Of a stretch of DNA of 64,000 nucleotides, positions 25,082-34,953 are shown piece after piece. A program made the position numbers and the translations under genes. This stretch comes from Bacteroidales bacterium (GTDB taxonomy: Bacteria > Bacteroidota > Bacteroidia > Bacteroidales > Muribaculaceae). Each line of letters opens with the position of its first letter. Within the stretch, counting starts at the first letter, position 1. The notes beneath the pieces were generated by a model. That model made no database searches, was not told the DNA's origin, and saw only the letters and a list, made by a program, of their open reading frames with translations. The stretch lies in assembly GCA_015061085.1 (NCBI GenBank), contig SUXG01000009.1, positions 1-64,000 on the forward strand, read 5' to 3'.

Positions 25082-26557
25082 TTATTCCGCTGATAAATCG
25101 ACAGCGTAGTAGCGTTTTTGTCCTGTAGGGTAAATACCTGTGATAAACATCACTCTGTCGCCATCATTTCCTTTCATAATCGAATTGTAGATGCGTTCAA
25201 CATCATCAGTCGAATTTACTGCCTGATTGTTGATTTCCAAAATGATAAACTTGTCTTTCATGCCGGCTTCTTTAAAGATGCCGCTTTGAAGTCCTGTCAC
25301 TTGCACGCCATGAGAAATGCCTAATTCTTCTTTCATCTCAGACGACAATTTCATGAATGCACAGCCAAGCTCGCTGAAATCGCCTTTCTTAGTGATGTTG
25401 GTGTTTCCTTGGTTGTTTCTAAGCGTAGCAGTTTTGGTGTAAGACTTGTTGTCGCGATAGTAGGTGACTGTAATCTTATCGCCCGGGCGGAACTTATTCA
25501 TCTGTTCCACCAATTGACCGCCATTTGCCACATCTGCATCATTGATCTTGACAATAACGTCGTTTACTTCCAAACCAAGTTCTTTTGCTGTGCTTCGGTC
25601 TTCAATGCTCATGACAAGAATACCGTTCTTAGTCGCTGTAATATTCTTTTCTTTTGCTTTTTTAGAGTCAAGTTCGACGTAGGAAATACCCAAGACAGCG
25701 CGTTGAACTGTTCCGTATTGACGAAGGTCAGTGATGATTTTCTTCACAATGGTAGTAGGAATTGCAAATGAGAAACCTGTGTAGCTGCCGGTGTTGGAAT
25801 ATATGGCAGAATTAATACCGATCAATTCGCCTTTAAGATTTACCAACGCACCACCTGAATTGCCCGGGTTGAGAGCTGCGTCTGTCTGAATGAATGACTC
25901 AAGTCCCATGCTTTTGCCGTTAACACCAAGGCTGCGAGCCTTTGCACTCACAATCCCTGCAGTAACAGTAGAGTTAAAGCCAAACGGATTACCTACTGCC
26001 AACACCCATTCGCCGACCTTAACAGCATCGCTATCGCCAAACGTTATCGCGTGCAAATTCTTTTCGTCAATTTTGAGTAATGCCAAATCGGTGGCTTCGT
26101 CTGTACCAATTACTTTTGCTTCGTATGTGTTGTTGTCATTTAATAGAACCTCTATCTTTTCAGCGTTGTCAATAACGTGATTGTTTGTGACAATGTATCC
26201 GTCTTCGCTGATAATTACGCCTGAACCTAATCCACTCTGTACCAATTCAGACTCGTCTTTGGGTTGTTGACGACGTTGTTGTGGCTGGCGTTGTTGCGGC
26301 CCAAAGAAAAATTCAAACGGGTCAAAACCTCCAAACGGATTTTGATAGTTGGATTGCTGACGTGGACTTACGTAACTTTTGATACAAACTACGGCATTAA
26401 CCGTCTGCTCTGCGGCTACGGTGAAATCTGTCTCAAAGGCTGCTGATTTACTTGTCCTGATAAATTGTGAAGAAGTCTCTTCTGTTGCAGAAGCATTGCA
26501 AGCAACAAGTGTTACCAATGCTCCACAAAAAATTAATTTAATTGTTCGTTTAATCAT
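25082..26557 (-). CDS. Do/DegP-family serine endoprotease (HtrA)
   Basis: Periplasmic quality-control protease of 491 residues. The N-terminus is a signal sequence ending LVAC, so it may be a lipoprotein at Cys20, or be cleaved after ASA. The catalytic triad is His127 (TNNHV), Asp157 (TDLAL) and Ser234 (GNSGGAL). A Gln/Arg-rich loop (LA loop) covers about 87-100. Two PDZ domains follow: the first about 285-375, the second about 395-485, the latter weakly conserved. The gene stands alone between the palindrome array and an NlpC/P60 gene. An inverted repeat at its predicted transcript start could bind a regulator. Confidence 0.95.
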   Translation of the reverse strand: MIKRTIKLIFCGALVTLVACNASATEETSSQFIRTSKSAAFETDFTVAAEQTVNAVVCIKSYVSPRQQSNYQNPFGGFDPFEFFFGPQQRQPQQRRQQPKDESELVQSGLGSGVIISEDGYIVTNNHVIDNAEKIEVLLNDNNTYEAKVIGTDEATDLALLKIDEKNLHAITFGDSDAVKVGEWVLAVGNPFGFNSTVTAGIVSAKARSLGVNGKSMGLESFIQTDAALNPGNSGGALVNLKGELIGINSAIYSNTGSYTGFSFAIPTTIVKKIITDLRQYGTVQRAVLGISYVELDSKKAKEKNITATKNGILVMSIEDRSTAKELGLEVNDVIVKINDADVANGGQLVEQMNKFRPGDKITVTYYRDNKSYTKTATLRNNQGNTNITKKGDFSELGCAFMKLSSEMKEELGISHGVQVTGLQSGIFKEAGMKDKFIILEINNQAVNSTDDVERIYNSIMKGNDGDRVMFITGIYPTGQKRYYAVDLSAE

Positions 26558-26600
26558 ATCTTATTTAGTTTTTCGAGTTATTCGATTGTTAAAATCAAAT

Positions 26601-26623
26601 GTTAAATCATTGTCGGATTTAAC
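26601..26623 (-). promoter_or_regulatory. Inverted repeat at the predicted htrA transcription start
   Basis: GTTAAATC, a 7-bp spacer, then GATTTAAC. It abuts a TACTTTTG -7 box (26629-26636, minus strand), so it covers the likely +1 region. It could be an operator or form a small leader hairpin. Confidence 0.45.
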
Positions 26624-26818
26624 ATCTGCAAAAGTAATACCAATATTTCATATAACGAATGATTTATGCAAATATTTAGATTTATTTAAGAATAGACATT
26701 GCAAAGTGCTAATATTTCTATAATAATACACATTAATATATAAATAACCTTACAAAAATAAGTAGTAGCTCAATCCGGCAATAGTTGTATCTGCTCTTTA
26801 ATTCCGAAAATATTTCAT

Positions 26819-26826
26819 TATCTTTG
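26819..26826 (+). promoter_or_regulatory. -7 box of the NlpC/P60 gene
   Basis: Perfect TATCTTTG 27 bp before the ATG at 26854. The -33 region (TTTA near 26797) is weak. Confidence 0.6.
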
Positions 26827-26853
26827 TCGCGCTAAATCAGTACAATACTCGGT

Positions 26854-27369
26854 ATGAAACATTTTATACAACTATCAATAATAACTGCAATTTGCATCAT
26901 GCTTGTCGGTTGCAAATCTCAATCTGTTAAAAAAGAGACTTATAGCGAGCAGCCGGTTGTCGTTGTAGCCGATAATCAGTCGATAACGGATAAATTGATA
27001 GCAGAAGCAAAATCGTGGATTGGAACTCCGTATAAGTATGCTCATGCACAAAAAGGGAAGGGGACAGATTGCTCCGGATTTATTATGACTATTGTTAATG
27101 ATGTCGCAGGAATAAAACTTCCGAGAAGTTCGGCTCTGCAATCGGAATTTTGCATTGAAATCAAACGAAAGGATTTGAAACCTTGTGACCTTGTGTTTTT
27201 CGCTACAGGTAAAAGCACATATAAAATTTCGCATGTAGGGATGATGATTGATAACGATAATTTCATACATGCCTCATCTTCTAAAGGTGTAGTAATAAGT
27301 AAGTTGTCGTCAAACTACTATACCTCTCGTTTAATTAAGTGCGGCAGAATACCAAATCTAAACAATTAG
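26854..27369 (+). CDS. NlpC/P60-family cell-wall peptidase, lipoprotein
   Basis: A 171-residue lipoprotein (signal IMLVGC, Cys20) with an NlpC/P60 cysteine peptidase domain at about 45-165. The catalytic residues are visible: Cys73 in TDCSGF, His127 in SHVGM and His139 in FIHAS. Members cleave D-Glu-diaminopimelate bonds in peptidoglycan stem peptides; the size and lipid anchor resemble the Spr/MepS type of endopeptidase involved in wall expansion. It has its own promoter and is convergent with the barrel protein gene, 13 bp apart. Confidence 0.92.
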   Translation: MKHFIQLSIITAICIMLVGCKSQSVKKETYSEQPVVVVADNQSITDKLIAEAKSWIGTPYKYAHAQKGKGTDCSGFIMTIVNDVAGIKLPRSSALQSEFCIEIKRKDLKPCDLVFFATGKSTYKISHVGMMIDNDNFIHASSSKGVVISKLSSNYYTSRLIKCGRIPNLNN

Positions 27370-27382
27370 TTTGTCTTATGGC

Positions 27383-30184
27383 TTAAAATGCTCTCGGTGG
27401 AGGTCCGTTTCTTCTTCCTCCCATTCTTGGGCCTCTCATCTCCGGAATTTGAGATGAAGAGCCGAATGTGTTGAATTTCCATGTGACTGTAAACATGAAA
27501 TAGCGTGTGAGGTCGTTGTATTCTCGGTCGGTAATGAAATTGGCTGTTATATTGCGAGATATGTTCTTTTTCTGTTGCAATAGGTCATATACCTTTAGTG
27601 CAAATGTCAATGACTTATCTTTCAGCGTCGAGTATGACACTTGTGCATTCCATAACCATTGGTCGGAGTTATATCCTTGCGAATAACCCGATGTGCCACT
27701 GAAATTTAAATCTGTCGCTATATCAACACCAAATGGGAGATTTACAGAGACATCGGCTCTCGCTCCATAACTGTGAATAGTGCGATTGTTCTGGTTTGCA
27801 ATTGAGTTATGAGTCAATTGAAGTCCGTATTGCGGCGCCAAACTGATTTGACAGAAATCATTGCTGTAAGTCACACCGAAATTTGGTCGGAACATCCATG
27901 TACCACTTCTATTAAATTCGCCATTGTTGTAACCGACAGTGCTGTTATACATGCTAAACACTTGAGCCGACATTCTCCAATGAGATTTTGCTAATGGTCG
28001 GCTATACATAAACATTGCCATTGCACTCCAGATTCCGTCAATATTTGAGTATGTGGTCGTTTGTCCACCGGTCTCCGGATTAAATAATGTCTTGGAAATG
28101 ATGGAATTAAGCGAATATGACCCATTGACCATCGCCATCAGCGATCGCTGACTGTCGGCATTGAAATCACTGAATCGTAACGATAGATTTTGTGTGAACG
28201 TAGGCTTAAGATTGGGATTACCAATCACAATCGACAACGGATTTGTCAGGTCGGCAACAGGCTGGAGTTGCTTGATTGATGGTTGTGTTGTGCGTGCTCG
28301 ATAGTCGGAGCTGAGATTCATCCTATCCGTAAATTTGTATCTGAATCGCATGTATGGAGATACGTTCCACACCCAACGCTCATCAATGTTTCTATCAGGA
28401 TTGATCAAATCCTCACTCTTTGTCATTGATGGAGAAAATAAAATACCTGCATCAAGATTGTAGAGTTTATGTATTTTCTTATATCCCACTTGTAACTCTT
28501 GATTTAGAAACTCATTGCGAAAACTGTTAGATAATGTCTCATTTAAGATGCCATCAGAAGGAACGTCCTTCAAATTTTCAAGCAAATCGCGTGTCCATAT
28601 GTCGTTTGGCAAATCGTATGTCAAACGGTCTGCATTATTCCACTTGTAATTAATTTTATATGCAAAATTAAGAAAATTGCCGTTTGTCAAGTCGCCTAAT
28701 GGCTCGGTCCATGTAAATCTGCCTGTCAATGTGTTTGACCATTGATGGGAATCGATAAATTGCACCAATAGCTCACTGTCTTCTTGTGATAAATAATACA
28801 TAATATCATTCCATGAAGTGCCTTTTTCTTTGGTGTCGCTAAATTGATACTTAAATTGAGTGCTCAATGAGCGACCGTCTTTTTCGGCAAATTTGTGATT
28901 GTAGATTAAGTCGCCGGAAACATCATAACTCAAACCATTGTTGTGATCGAAATTTTCGCTATGGTTGACACGATCTCCATATCCGTTTCTCATTAATGTG
29001 GAGTCAACACGATTTGATAGATTGCTATTAAATGAAAAACGTGGTCTGAAATCGATTGTGTTGTACTTATCAATATTCCATTGAAGTCTGAAATCAGCTC
29101 GCAGATTATGACCTTTGTCTCTCGCTATCTTGCTTGCATCTTGATAGCTTGTCGAATCCGGAAAAAGATATTGTGTGCTACTTCTTTCTTTTGAGTCTTG
29201 TATTCGATGTGTATAAAGAACATTACCACCAAAACGCAAATTTTCGCTCTTGCCGACATTAAAATTTATGCCTAAGCTTTGTGCTGTTGTTACTCCATTT
29301 TGTCCGCCAAATCGATTGAATCTGCCTCGACCTTGATCGGTAAAACTCAAATCATTAATATTATTGGCACTACCTAAGATTGTCAATTGATTGCCGTCTT
29401 TGAAATGATTGATGTTAAATCCGGCTGCATATCTGTCGGTGGTACCATAACCGCCTTGTAATGTGCCAAACCATCCATTTTGCATTCCTTTTTTTACAGT
29501 CAGATTTATAATAGTTTCTTCTTCTCCATCATCAACACCTGTCAAACGCGCAAGATCGCTTTTCCTATCGACGATCTGAATTCTATCTACCATATCTGAA
29601 GGAAGATTTTTCGAGGCCATCTTTGGATCATCGCTGAAAAACTCTTTGCCGTCGATTAATATCTTGGAAATGGTTTTCCCTCCCGAAGTGATTTTTCCGT
29701 CAGCATCAACTTCAACTCCCGGCAATTTCTTTAGCAAATCTTCTACGACTGCGTTAGGCTGAGTGCGATATGATCCGGCATTATACTCTATCGTATCCTC
29801 CTTGACTATAACAGCACTCTTCACGCCTGAAACGATAGTTTCTTCAAGCATGACACTGCTTTCCTTAGGCGTCATAATACCTAAATCGTAAACCTCATCA
29901 TTGCTTTTGAGCTCTATGTTTTTTTCAATAGGTTCAAATCCTATCATTGAAATATTTAATATATATTTGCCTTTCTTTATTTTAGATAGAGATAACACTC
30001 CCTCACTATCTATCATAGAACCTACAACTAATGAACTATCTCTGGCGTTCAATAACTTAACTGTCGCCCCAATTAATGGTTCATTTTGATTGTCTTTAAC
30101 TACTCCTTTAATTAATGATGAATAACAATATATAATCCCTATGAATAAAAATAATATTATTGAAAAAAATCTTCGTTGTTTCAT
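27383..30184 (-). CDS. TonB-receptor-like outer membrane beta-barrel protein
   Basis: A 933-residue outer membrane protein. Signal peptide about 1-22. A carboxypeptidase-regulatory-like (transthyretin-like) domain about 24-105 (GVVKDNQNEPLIGATVKL), then a plug-like domain about 125-235 (VVEDLLKKLPGVEVDADGKI, then ILIDGKEFFSDDPK), and a large C-terminal barrel of the OMP_b-brl family. The plug lacks a clear TonB box, and no SusD-like partner is adjacent, so it is not a SusC of a polysaccharide locus. The tail is Gly/Arg/Pro-rich (RRNGPPPRAF). The substrate is unknown; related genes occur widely in Bacteroidetes. Confidence 0.88.
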   Translation of the reverse strand: MKQRRFFSIILFLFIGIIYCYSSLIKGVVKDNQNEPLIGATVKLLNARDSSLVVGSMIDSEGVLSLSKIKKGKYILNISMIGFEPIEKNIELKSNDEVYDLGIMTPKESSVMLEETIVSGVKSAVIVKEDTIEYNAGSYRTQPNAVVEDLLKKLPGVEVDADGKITSGGKTISKILIDGKEFFSDDPKMASKNLPSDMVDRIQIVDRKSDLARLTGVDDGEEETIINLTVKKGMQNGWFGTLQGGYGTTDRYAAGFNINHFKDGNQLTILGSANNINDLSFTDQGRGRFNRFGGQNGVTTAQSLGINFNVGKSENLRFGGNVLYTHRIQDSKERSSTQYLFPDSTSYQDASKIARDKGHNLRADFRLQWNIDKYNTIDFRPRFSFNSNLSNRVDSTLMRNGYGDRVNHSENFDHNNGLSYDVSGDLIYNHKFAEKDGRSLSTQFKYQFSDTKEKGTSWNDIMYYLSQEDSELLVQFIDSHQWSNTLTGRFTWTEPLGDLTNGNFLNFAYKINYKWNNADRLTYDLPNDIWTRDLLENLKDVPSDGILNETLSNSFRNEFLNQELQVGYKKIHKLYNLDAGILFSPSMTKSEDLINPDRNIDERWVWNVSPYMRFRYKFTDRMNLSSDYRARTTQPSIKQLQPVADLTNPLSIVIGNPNLKPTFTQNLSLRFSDFNADSQRSLMAMVNGSYSLNSIISKTLFNPETGGQTTTYSNIDGIWSAMAMFMYSRPLAKSHWRMSAQVFSMYNSTVGYNNGEFNRSGTWMFRPNFGVTYSNDFCQISLAPQYGLQLTHNSIANQNNRTIHSYGARADVSVNLPFGVDIATDLNFSGTSGYSQGYNSDQWLWNAQVSYSTLKDKSLTFALKVYDLLQQKKNISRNITANFITDREYNDLTRYFMFTVTWKFNTFGSSSQIPEMRGPRMGGRRNGPPPRAF

Positions 30185-30405
30185 ATAATTTAAAATTAAT
30201 TCTAATTATTGACTATCAGATTAAAATTTAGTTTAATTGGAGTTTTATAATATTAAAAATTTTTGTTTAATATTTTTAGAAGCTTCGTATAAATAGGGCA
30301 TTAGGATAATTACATTGCTATTGCTTAAATTTGAATAAATATATCGTAAACGCTAATTGATTTGACTGATATTAATGATTAATTGCTATAATTTACCTTT
30401 ATATA

Positions 30406-30435
30406 TTGGATTTTGCATATTTTGTGTTATCTTTG
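30406..30435 (+). promoter_or_regulatory. Bacteroides-type promoter of the lpx operon
   Basis: TTG at 30406-30408, a 19-bp spacer and perfect TATCTTTG at 30428-30435, 30 bp before the lpxD ATG. Confidence 0.85.
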
Positions 30436-30465
30436 CAAAAAAATAATAATTAGCAAACACGATAA

Positions 30466-31464
30466 ATGGAATTAACCGCTAATGAATTGGCAACCATTGT
30501 CAATGGTGTAGTAGAAGGCAATGGTAATGAAAAAATAAATAACTTTGCAAAGATTGAAGATGCAACAAAAGGTTGCATCACATTCTTGGCAAATCCCAAA
30601 TATACGCAATATATCTACGAAACAAAAGCATCAGCAGTATTAGTAAGAAAAGACTTTACATTAGACAAATCAATTGATGCAACTCTTATACGCGTTGACG
30701 ATCCGTATGCAACATTGGCAGATTTGATGAATATGGTAAATTCTCAATTGCCAAAGCCATCCGGTATTGAACAACCAATATATGTTGCAGAGAATGTGGA
30801 TATTGCAGAGTGCAAATATATCGGAGCTTTTGCCTATATAGGAAAGAATGTAAAGTTGGGAAAAAATATAAGCATATATCCTCAAACATACATTGGTGAC
30901 AATTGTGAAATAGGAGATAATACAATCCTTTATTCCGGAGTTAAAGTTTACCATGGATGTAAGATTGGTAAGGACTGTATAATCCATGCAGGAGCTGTTA
31001 TAGGTGCTGATGGCTTTGGTTTTGCACCGACAAGTAACGGATATGAAAAAATTCCTCAAATCGGTAATGTTATTCTCGAAGACAATACTGAAGTCGGAGC
31101 TAATACAACAATTGATAGAGCGACAATGGGTAGTACACGAATTGGAGAAGGCACTAAGTTAGACAACCTTATTCAAGTCGGACACAATGTCGAAGTAGGT
31201 AAATACAATGTGTTTGCAGCTCAAACAGGTATTGCGGGCTCTACAATTATTGGCAACTATAATCGTGTAGGTGGACAATGTGGCTTTGCAGGACACATCA
31301 AAGTTGGTGACGGCAATGAGTTTGGAGCACAATCAGGAATTCCGAATAATGTCGGAAACAGCAATCGATTAATAGGCTATCCTGCGATTGATGCAAGAAG
31401 TTTTGCTAAGAATCTTGTTTATATAAAGAAATTAGAATCACTATTTAAGAATAATAAAAAATAA
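30466..31464 (+). CDS. lpxD: UDP-3-O-(3-hydroxyacyl)glucosamine N-acyltransferase
   Basis: Third step of lipid A synthesis: adds the second 3-hydroxyacyl chain to UDP-glucosamine from acyl-ACP. It has an N-terminal uridine-binding domain (about 1-100; [10 protein letters not shown]) and a left-handed beta-helix of hexapeptide repeats (about 105-300), with the catalytic-histidine region GADGFGFAP and QVGHNV, and a C-terminal helix. The 332-residue length is typical. First gene of lpxD-lpxC/fabZ-lpxA; the next gene starts 6 bp later. Confidence 0.97.
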   Translation: MELTANELATIVNGVVEGNGNEKINNFAKIEDATKGCITFLANPKYTQYIYETKASAVLVRKDFTLDKSIDATLIRVDDPYATLADLMNMVNSQLPKPSGIEQPIYVAENVDIAECKYIGAFAYIGKNVKLGKNISIYPQTYIGDNCEIGDNTILYSGVKVYHGCKIGKDCIIHAGAVIGADGFGFAPTSNGYEKIPQIGNVILEDNTEVGANTTIDRATMGSTRIGEGTKLDNLIQVGHNVEVGKYNVFAAQTGIAGSTIIGNYNRVGGQCGFAGHIKVGDGNEFGAQSGIPNNVGNSNRLIGYPAIDARSFAKNLVYIKKLESLFKNNKK

Positions 31465-31470
31465 TTCATA

Positions 31471-32853
31471 ATGAACCAGTTAACACTTAAAGACTCTTTC
31501 ACAGTCAAAGGAAAAGGACTACATTCAGGTCTTGAAATTATTGCTACATTCAAACCTGCACCGGAAAACCATGGCTACAAGTTTCAACGTGTGGACCTTG
31601 AGGATATGCCTATAATCGATGCCCTTGCAGAAAATGTAGTTGAAACAACTCGTGGTACTGTGCTTGGTAAAAAAGATGTTAAAATTAGCACAGTAGAGCA
31701 TGCTTTAGCTGCTTTATATGCAGCAGGTATTGATAACTGCCTAATAGAAGTTAATGCACCGGAAATGCCTATCCTTGACGGTAGCGCTATAATATATGTT
31801 GAAGAAATTGAACGTGTCGGCATAGAAGAACAAAAGGCTGATAAAGATTTTTATATCATTAAACAAAAGACTACTTACCGAGATGAAGAGTCAGGATCAA
31901 TGATAACAATTTATCCTGATGAAAATTTCAGCGTTCAAGCAATGGTGGAATATGATTCTCCGATTATTCCAAACCAATTTGCTGTCCTTGATGAACTTGC
32001 AGATTTCAAGAAAGAAGTTTCTTGCGCTCGTACATTTGTCTTTGTTCGTGAAATTGAACAACTTCTCAACTATGGCCTTATTAAGGGTGGTGATTTGGAT
32101 AACGCTATCGTTATTTATGACCGCCCTCTCGAACAAGAAAAAATCAACAGTCTTTGCGACCTTATAGGTATGCCTCATCGTAAACTCGATAAGCTCGGTT
32201 ATATTAATGAGGATCCTCTAAAATGGGAAAATGAACCAGCACGTCATAAACTCCTTGATGTTGTTGGTGATTTAGCCCTAATTGGTCGTCCCCTCAAAGG
32301 TCGTGTGGTCGCAGTTCGTCCCGGTCATAAAGTAAACAATGGTTTTACACGCATGTTGCGTAAGGAGGTAAAACATACTGAAGTACAAGCACCTATTTAT
32401 GACCCAAATAAGCCTGCATTGATTGATAACAACGGTGTGCGTAGCTTGTTGCCTCATCGCTATCCGTTCTTGTTGATCGACAAGGTAATCGAAATCGACC
32501 AAAAGCATATCGTGTCAGTAAAGAATGTCACAACTAACGAGCCATTCTTTCAAGGTCACTTCCCACAGGAACCAGTAATGCCAGGCGTGCTTATTATCGA
32601 AGCAATGGCACAATCAGCCGGTGTACTTGTACTCAATACTGTAGACGAACCGGAACGTTACTCTACTTATTTCATGAAAATCGACAACGTTAAGTTCCGT
32701 CAAAAAGTTGTGCCGGGTGACACACTTGTATTCCATGCTTCATTGATGACGGAAATTCGTCGTGGATGTGCTGTCGTTAAGGGCTACGCATTCGTAGGTG
32801 AAAAGATTGTGACAGAAGCGGAATTTATGGCACAAATAATTAAAAATAAGTAA
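31471..32853 (+). CDS. lpxC/fabZ: Bifunctional UDP-3-O-acyl-GlcNAc deacetylase / 3-hydroxyacyl-ACP dehydratase
   Basis: A fusion of two enzymes. Residues about 1-300 are LpxC, the zinc deacetylase that commits the cell to lipid A; the zinc-site helix has His77 (EHALAAL), and HKLLDVVGDL is also conserved. Residues about 325-460 are FabZ, the hot-dog-fold dehydratase of fatty acid synthesis (LLPHRYPFLLID, then GHFPQEPVMPG near residue 360 with the active-site His). Fusion of the two is normal in Bacteroidetes and may balance lipid A against fatty acid synthesis. It lies between lpxD and lpxA, 21 bp from the latter. Confidence 0.97.
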   Translation: MNQLTLKDSFTVKGKGLHSGLEIIATFKPAPENHGYKFQRVDLEDMPIIDALAENVVETTRGTVLGKKDVKISTVEHALAALYAAGIDNCLIEVNAPEMPILDGSAIIYVEEIERVGIEEQKADKDFYIIKQKTTYRDEESGSMITIYPDENFSVQAMVEYDSPIIPNQFAVLDELADFKKEVSCARTFVFVREIEQLLNYGLIKGGDLDNAIVIYDRPLEQEKINSLCDLIGMPHRKLDKLGYINEDPLKWENEPARHKLLDVVGDLALIGRPLKGRVVAVRPGHKVNNGFTRMLRKEVKHTEVQAPIYDPNKPALIDNNGVRSLLPHRYPFLLIDKVIEIDQKHIVSVKNVTTNEPFFQGHFPQEPVMPGVLIIEAMAQSAGVLVLNTVDEPERYSTYFMKIDNVKFRQKVVPGDTLVFHASLMTEIRRGCAVVKGYAFVGEKIVTEAEFMAQIIKNK

Positions 32854-32874
32854 TCATCTAAAATCAATAGTTTT

Positions 32875-33651
32875 ATGAAAGCTCAACTGTTTTGTGTCGA
32901 TCCAAGTGCTAAAATAGGCAATAATGTTGAGATTGGTAATTTTACCACAATTCACGAAGATGTTGAAATTGGTGATAATACCATTATCGGAAGTAATGTT
33001 ACAATATTTCCTGGTGCGCGTATTGGTAAAAATGTAACCATATTTCCCGGAGCTGTAGTTTCGGGTATGCCACAAGATCTTAAATATAAGGGTGAAAAAA
33101 CTTATGCATACGTAGGTGATGGAACAGTAATTCGTGAATGTGTTACAATTCATCGTGGAACAGCATCCAAAGGGAAAACTGTAGTCGGTAAAAATTGTCT
33201 CATCATGGCATATAGTCATGTAGCCCACGACTGCTGCTTAGGTGATAATATTATTATTTCAAATGCAGTGCAACTTGCAGGAGAAGTTGTAGTTGATGAT
33301 TATGCTATTATTGGAGGCGGTAGTCTTGTGCATCAATTCTCTCGTTTGGGTAAGCATATTATGGTTCAAGGTGGTTCGCTCGTAAATAAAGATATTCCAC
33401 CATACATCAAAGCTGCACGTGATCCTATTTCATACGTAGGATTAAACACTATCGGTCTGCATCGTAGAGGTTTTACTCAAGAGCAAATCAATATTATACA
33501 GGAAGTTTATAGATTATTGTATATGAGCGATTTGAATGTTACAAATGCTTTAAATCTAATTATGGAAGTGATGCCTAAATCTGAGATCAGAGATGAAATC
33601 GTAGAATTTGTCAGAAGTTCAGAACGAGGTGTTGTCAGATCATCAATCTAA
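32875..33651 (+). CDS. lpxA: UDP-N-acetylglucosamine acyltransferase
   Basis: First enzyme of lipid A synthesis; transfers a 3-hydroxyacyl chain from ACP to UDP-GlcNAc. It has a left-handed beta-helix of hexapeptide repeats at about 5-185 (GNNVEIGNFTTIHEDVEIG and so on), with the catalytic histidine in the region around YSHVAHDC, and the C-terminal helical domain (IGLHRRGFTQEQI). The 258-residue length is typical. Last gene of the lpx operon; a hairpin follows. Confidence 0.97.
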   Translation: MKAQLFCVDPSAKIGNNVEIGNFTTIHEDVEIGDNTIIGSNVTIFPGARIGKNVTIFPGAVVSGMPQDLKYKGEKTYAYVGDGTVIRECVTIHRGTASKGKTVVGKNCLIMAYSHVAHDCCLGDNIIISNAVQLAGEVVVDDYAIIGGGSLVHQFSRLGKHIMVQGGSLVNKDIPPYIKAARDPISYVGLNTIGLHRRGFTQEQINIIQEVYRLLYMSDLNVTNALNLIMEVMPKSEIRDEIVEFVRSSERGVVRSSI

Positions 33652-33666
33652 TTTACAATATATGTT

Positions 33667-33696
33667 GAATAGGGGGTGTTGTTGCACCCTCTATTC
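33667..33696 (+). terminator. Hairpin after the lpx operon
   Basis: A 12-bp stem GAATAGGGGGTG / CACCCTCTATTC with one wobble and a 6-base loop, followed by GTTTT. It lies in the 59-bp gap before the PnuC-type gene and probably ends the lpx transcript at least partly. Confidence 0.7.
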
Positions 33697-33710
33697 GTTT
33701 TCAATAGTTA

Positions 33711-34301
33711 ATGTCGGAGTTTATAGAGATATTAGGCGTAATCGTAGGTTTTATATATCTTTGGTTAGAATATAAAGCAAGCATTTATCTTTGGTTGACA
33801 AGCATAATAATGCCTGCAATATATCTTTTTGTGTATTTTGATGTCGGATTATATGCGGATGTTGCGATAAATATTTACTACCTGATAATTGGAGCTTATG
33901 GTTGGATGTCCTGGAGATACGGAATATCACGTAGAAACGGAACTGAAAAATACGAGCTGAAAATATCTCACACTTCACGTAGTCAATGGCTGCAACTGTT
34001 AATTGTATATATCGTTATTCACTTCGCGATATCATTATTGTTGATTAATTTTACAGATACTGATGTACCATGGTTTAACGGACTTACATCAGCATTAAGT
34101 ATTATTGGCATGTGGATGCTCGCTAAAAAGTTAATCGAACAATGGTTTGTGTGGTTTGTTGTTGATATTTTATCTGCAGTACTATATTTTTATAAGGGGT
34201 TAGAACTGACAGCTCTTCTTTACTCGGTATATGCTATAGTAGCAATTTTAGGATATAAAAAATGGAATAAATTATTGCAAAAACAATATGCAAAGAAATA
34301 A
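33711..34301 (+). CDS. PnuC-family vitamin transporter, probably for thiamine (PnuT)
   Basis: An integral membrane protein of 196 residues with about seven hydrophobic segments and the family pattern near the C-terminal half (WFVWFVVDILSAVLYFYKGL). The PnuC family moves nicotinamide riboside, thiamine or riboflavin by facilitated diffusion with metabolic trapping. The next gene, overlapping by 14 bp, is thiamine pyrophosphokinase, which phosphorylates and so traps thiamine. The pair therefore points to thiamine as substrate (inference from context). I see no TPP riboswitch in the short upstream gap. Confidence 0.85.
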   Translation: MSEFIEILGVIVGFIYLWLEYKASIYLWLTSIIMPAIYLFVYFDVGLYADVAINIYYLIIGAYGWMSWRYGISRRNGTEKYELKISHTSRSQWLQLLIVYIVIHFAISLLLINFTDTDVPWFNGLTSALSIIGMWMLAKKLIEQWFVWFVVDILSAVLYFYKGLELTALLYSVYAIVAILGYKKWNKLLQKQYAKK

Positions 34302-34917
34302 TAAATTTGATGCTGTTATTTTAGCTAATGGAGAATATCCGACAGCTGAAATACCTTTGGAAATATTGAAGAATGGAAGCTATATTGTGTGTTGTGACGG
34401 TAGCGCAGATAGGTATATTTCTGAGGGCAATATTCCGAATATAATTATTGGTGATGGAGATTCAATCTCAATTAAAAATAGGGAATTGTATAAACACTTG
34501 ATTGTTGTTGATTCTGATCAAGAAACTAATGATCAGACGAAAGCTATAAAATTTCTTTTGTCGAAGGGGCTAAGAAATATAGCTATTGTAGGGGCTACAG
34601 GAAAGAGGGATGATCATTCATTGGGTAATATTGCATTACTTACAGAATATGCCAATATGGGTGCAAATATTATGACATTTACAGATTATGGCATATTTAT
34701 ACCTTGTCAGAATTGTAAAGTATTTGATTGTGTTGTAGGTGCGCAAGTCTCGATCTTTAATATAAATGCAACTGAATTCTCATCCGAAGGTCTTAAATAT
34801 CCGATATATGATTTTAAATATTGGTGGCAAGGTACATTAAATGAGTCTTTAACAGGGCGTTTCATAATTAAAGCAAAAGGAGAGTATATTATTTTCATAA
34901 CATACAATAGGAAGTAA
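34288..34917 (+). CDS. Thiamine pyrophosphokinase
   Basis: Converts thiamine + ATP to thiamine pyrophosphate + AMP. The 209-residue protein shows the family motifs VCCDGSADRY, IIGDGDS, DQETNDQTKA and GATGKRDDHSLGN, and a C-terminal substrate-binding beta domain (about 135-205). It begins 14 bp inside the end of the PnuC-type gene, so translation of the two is probably coupled; together they import and trap thiamine. Confidence 0.93.
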   Translation: MQRNNKFDAVILANGEYPTAEIPLEILKNGSYIVCCDGSADRYISEGNIPNIIIGDGDSISIKNRELYKHLIVVDSDQETNDQTKAIKFLLSKGLRNIAIVGATGKRDDHSLGNIALLTEYANMGANIMTFTDYGIFIPCQNCKVFDCVVGAQVSIFNINATEFSSEGLKYPIYDFKYWWQGTLNESLTGRFIIKAKGEYIIFITYNRK

Positions 34918-34953
34918 AGTCGCAAAATATTCAAGATTTTGGGCAGATTGCTA

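Noticed and set aside
27383-30184. SusC/SusD polysaccharide utilisation locus
   Set aside because: No SusD-like lipoprotein, glycoside hydrolase or regulator is adjacent; the barrel protein stands alone.
33652-33710. TPP riboswitch before the PnuC-type gene
   Set aside because: The gap is only 59 bp, contains one simple hairpin, and lacks the conserved THI-element sequence.
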